Source: Alphaproteobacteria bacterium
GTDB lineage: Bacteria > Pseudomonadota > Alphaproteobacteria > Rickettsiales > UBA998
DNA: 15,575 nt
NCBI GenBank assembly: GCA_021730835.1
Contig: JAKFYP010000032.1
Coordinates: 1-15,575, forward strand
Reading direction: 5' to 3'
The translations under genes and the position numbers were made by a program. Shown here in pieces: positions 13,563 through 15,575 of the stretch; positions within the stretch are counted from its first letter, which is position 1; each line of letters begins with the position of its first letter. Below the pieces are notes generated by a model. That model had not been told where the DNA came from, made no database searches, and saw only the letters and a program-made list of their open reading frames with translations.

Positions 13563-14956
13563 TGCTTACTTGCGGCGGCTTCGGGTTTATGCGCCCCGCC
13601 ACCCGGCATTTTACTTTCATCTGCCTTGATAATGTGCGGTGCGGCCGGAGCGGGAGCGGCGCGCTGGCGGCGCATCACGACAGAGGCTGGTTGCAGGGCT
13701 ACTTTTTTGCCGTCAAGTTTTGCCGCCCATTTGGAAAGCGCGTCATAGGTCGCCGGTGAATTGTTGATAATCCCGACGGCCCTTCCGTAATTTTGCGCGA
13801 CGGCTTCCAGCTCAGCGAGCATTTCCGGTAGTGGCTGGGCAGACCCGGCGGTTGCCGGATCGTATTGCCGGTTGATCACCAATGTGTGTTTGGGAGCGGG
13901 AAAATCCCCGAACCCACGGGAGCGTAGCATCAGCAGGATGCCTTTATTCCCGAGCGTTTTGCCGATTTCCTTCATGCCGGAACTGGCGATAAAAACCTCG
14001 CGCTCCGGGGCAACCAGCCCGACAATGCCATCCGTAGAGGCAAGCAGTTTGTCAAGGCGCTCCTTGTTTTCTCCGTCGGACAGGTTTTTAAGCATGGCCA
14101 GCGGGCCGGGATCGCTGGCGGGGTAATCTTCCGGCTCCATCGGAAAATCAAGCCAGATTTCATGGCCCATCCTGCGCCCCTGCGCGATTTTCTGTTTCAG
14201 CCCCGGCGCATAGGGGGAGTAGCTCAGGGTGATATATTCCGACAGCGCCTCAGCTTTTGTCGTCAGTTGCTTATCCAGCCCAAGCCCGGTAATGATGATC
14301 GCGATGACAGGCGCATCTTCGGCAACCGAGGCCGGTTTACCGTAGTAATCCCATTGCTCGGGCGGAGTCTCGTCCTCTTTGACCGGCGCAGGGATCGGCC
14401 CCTGCTTCAGCGGCACGGCAACCGCCCGTTTCGCTATAGGAGCGATGGCTTCTTGTGCCGACCCCGTATTTTCAGTGTTTTTTTTTGCCGCTTCCGCCTG
14501 CCGGGCGGCGGCTTGCGCTTCGGCAGCGGCTTCGGCGGCAGCCTCGGCCTCAGCGGCGGCTTCTTCATCGGAAAGTGCCCCTACCGCTTCGACTTCAACC
14601 GCAGGTTCGGATTCAGGCGTAACGGGTTCGGCGGCTTTCTCCCCTTCCTGTTGTGCAGGAGGTGTTTGTGTCTCGGGCATAACGTCCGGAGGCGTTTGCG
14701 CTTCGGGAGCGGTTTCCGGCTGCGGAACTGATCCTTCCGGCGGTGGGATCAGGTTGCCGTCCGTCTTACCGTCTTTTACATGAATACGCGCATATTGCCC
14801 GCTCGCCAGTGCTTTATCGGCATTCGACGCCGAACCGGAAAATAGTGTCAGTGCCATCGGGATCGAAACCAGCAGCAGAATCACTGTCAACCCCGCCACT
14901 GCCAGCCAGCCCGGTGTGACCTGACCTAGTGCCGGAAGTTTCAGGGTTCTGGCCAT
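13559..14956 (-). CDS. Divergent polysaccharide deacetylase family protein
   Basis: The 465-residue product has one N-terminal membrane helix (about 15-38, WLAVAGLTVILLLVSIPMAL) and a Pro/Glu/Ala-rich linker (about 65-210, with runs such as EAAAEAEAAAEAAAEA). A periplasmic domain (about 220-435) then matches the divergent polysaccharide deacetylase family (YibQ type). Blocks are APVIAIIITGLGLD, ITLSYSPYAPGL, GHEIWLDFPMEP, DGIVGLVAPE, and YGRAVGIINNSP. The usual NodB histidine-zinc pattern is not evident, as is normal for this family, so catalytic activity is uncertain. It starts 12 bp after ctpA, with the stop and start closely coupled, a pairing often seen in alphaproteobacteria. A role in envelope or peptidoglycan maintenance is inferred. 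Confidence 0.85.
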   Translation of the reverse strand: MARTLKLPALGQVTPGWLAVAGLTVILLLVSIPMALTLFSGSASNADKALASGQYARIHVKDGKTDGNLIPPPEGSVPQPETAPEAQTPPDVMPETQTPPAQQEGEKAAEPVTPESEPAVEVEAVGALSDEEAAAEAEAAAEAAAEAQAAARQAEAAKKNTENTGSAQEAIAPIAKRAVAVPLKQGPIPAPVKEDETPPEQWDYYGKPASVAEDAPVIAIIITGLGLDKQLTTKAEALSEYITLSYSPYAPGLKQKIAQGRRMGHEIWLDFPMEPEDYPASDPGPLAMLKNLSDGENKERLDKLLASTDGIVGLVAPEREVFIASSGMKEIGKTLGNKGILLMLRSRGFGDFPAPKHTLVINRQYDPATAGSAQPLPEMLAELEAVAQNYGRAVGIINNSPATYDALSKWAAKLDGKKVALQPASVVMRRQRAAPAPAAPHIIKADESKMPGGGAHKPEAAASKH

Positions 14957-14968
14957 GACGTCCGCGCC

Positions 14969-15574
14969 TCAGTGCGCTACGGTTTCATAGATCGCCAGAC
15001 CGCGCAACAGGTCAAGCGCCCGGGCAAGCTGGAAGTCTTCATCGCTTTTGAGGCCGCGCATCGACTCATCTTCTTCTTTATCTTTTTTGTCTTTATCTTT
15101 GTTTTTGTCATCGCCTTTTTTCAGCGGTGCGGCTTTCGGCTCTTCCGCTTTCTCGGTTTTGGTATTGTCGCTGCTATCGAGTGCGCCGCGCAAATCGGCC
15201 TCCAGCCGCATGCCGCCGGTTTCAATCGGTTTGATGGTAGCCGGTTCGACAACAATGTCGGGTGTGATGCCTTTGGCCTGTATAGAAATGCCCGATGGGG
15301 TATAGTAACGCGAAGTAGTCAGCCGCATCGCCCCATGATCCTTCAGTGGTATAACGGTTTGCACCGAGCCTTTGCCGAAGGATTGCGTACCCATGATAAT
15401 GGCGCGCTTGTGATCCTTCAGCGCCCCGGCGACGATTTCCGATGCCGACGCCGAGCCGTTATTGATCAGTACGACCATTGGCATGCCGTCAGTCAGGTCA
15501 CCTTCACGCGCCGCAAAGCGCTTGGTGTTATTGGGGTTGCGCTCGCGGGTTGAAACGATCTCTCCCTGAGTGAG
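14969..15574 (-). CDS. ctpA: Carboxy-terminal processing protease (S41), N-terminus missing
   Basis: This periplasmic serine protease of the C-terminal processing type is represented by its last 201 residues; the frame runs off the window. The segment begins LTQGEIVSTRERN, then FAAREGDLTDGMPMVVLIN. The catalytic Ser lies in NNGSASASEIVAGAL and the Lys in MGTQSFGKGSVQTV. SRYYTPSGISIQAKGITPDI completes the core. A highly charged K/D/E linker follows (KKGDDKNKDKDKKDKEEDE), then a short helical tail ending IYETVAH. The PDZ domain and signal peptide, expected upstream, are not in the window. It is probably in one operon with the deacetylase-like gene 12 bp downstream. Confidence 0.93.
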   Translation of the reverse strand, partial: LTQGEIVSTRERNPNNTKRFAAREGDLTDGMPMVVLINNGSASASEIVAGALKDHKRAIIMGTQSFGKGSVQTVIPLKDHGAMRLTTSRYYTPSGISIQAKGITPDIVVEPATIKPIETGGMRLEADLRGALDSSDNTKTEKAEEPKAAPLKKGDDKNKDKDKKDKEEDESMRGLKSDEDFQLARALDLLRGLAIYETVAH

Positions 15575-15575
15575 A

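Noticed and set aside
14162..14731. Antisense Gly/Phe/Arg-rich ORF over the deacetylase-like gene
   Set aside because: It is the shadow of the Ala/Glu-rich linker on the other strand, with low-complexity composition and no family resemblance.

Overview
The window reads as chromosomal DNA from a free-living alphaproteobacterium of moderately high GC. The best taxonomic evidence is a circularly permuted, two-piece tmRNA gene (about 11316-11670) followed directly by an alphaproteobacterial-type SspB. The msbA, pmbA, ispH, ctpA and divergent polysaccharide deacetylase genes fit a Gram-negative envelope. I cannot name the genus.

Layout. 1-2617: the 3' part of a cystathionine beta-lyase gene (+) converges on an MsbA-like lipid exporter (-) with a 6 bp gap. 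2618-4321: a palindromic repeat, pmbA/tldE (-), and a structured stretch with two minus-strand terminators. 4322-5125: an intact IS1-family element with a -1 frameshift transposase, perfect 26 bp inverted repeats and no visible target duplication. 5222-6820: malate synthase A (+). 6841-6958: a MITE-like palindromic element. 6987-10123: bioB, astA and ispH on the minus strand, with a degenerate AGGTT-type repeat cluster between astA and ispH. 10152-11297: bioF (+), diverging from bioB. 11281-11670: the ssrA promoter and permuted tmRNA. 11686-12186: sspB (+). 12258-13562: an M20-family zinc hydrolase (+). 13559-15574: a minus-strand pair, ctpA (5' end outside the window) then a divergent polysaccharide deacetylase.

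Functional groups. (1) Ribosome rescue and degradation: tmRNA adds a tag whose adaptor, SspB, is encoded 16-20 bp downstream. The predicted tag is long and contains the ANDN adaptor epitope twice. (2) Biotin: bioB and bioF are divergent from a 28 bp gap. (3) Central and amino-acid metabolism: malate synthase (glyoxylate shunt), AstA (arginine succinylation) and cystathionine beta-lyase. The M20 hydrolase may belong with AstA. (4) Envelope: MsbA, CtpA, and the polysaccharide-deacetylase-like protein. (5) Isoprenoids: IspH.

Most of the window is ordinary housekeeping DNA. The points worth a second look are the duplicated-epitope tmRNA tag beside sspB, the IS1-like element with its translation-blocking hairpin and missing target duplication next to orphan terminators, and two unusual repeat elements, one of which reaches the ispH start codon.
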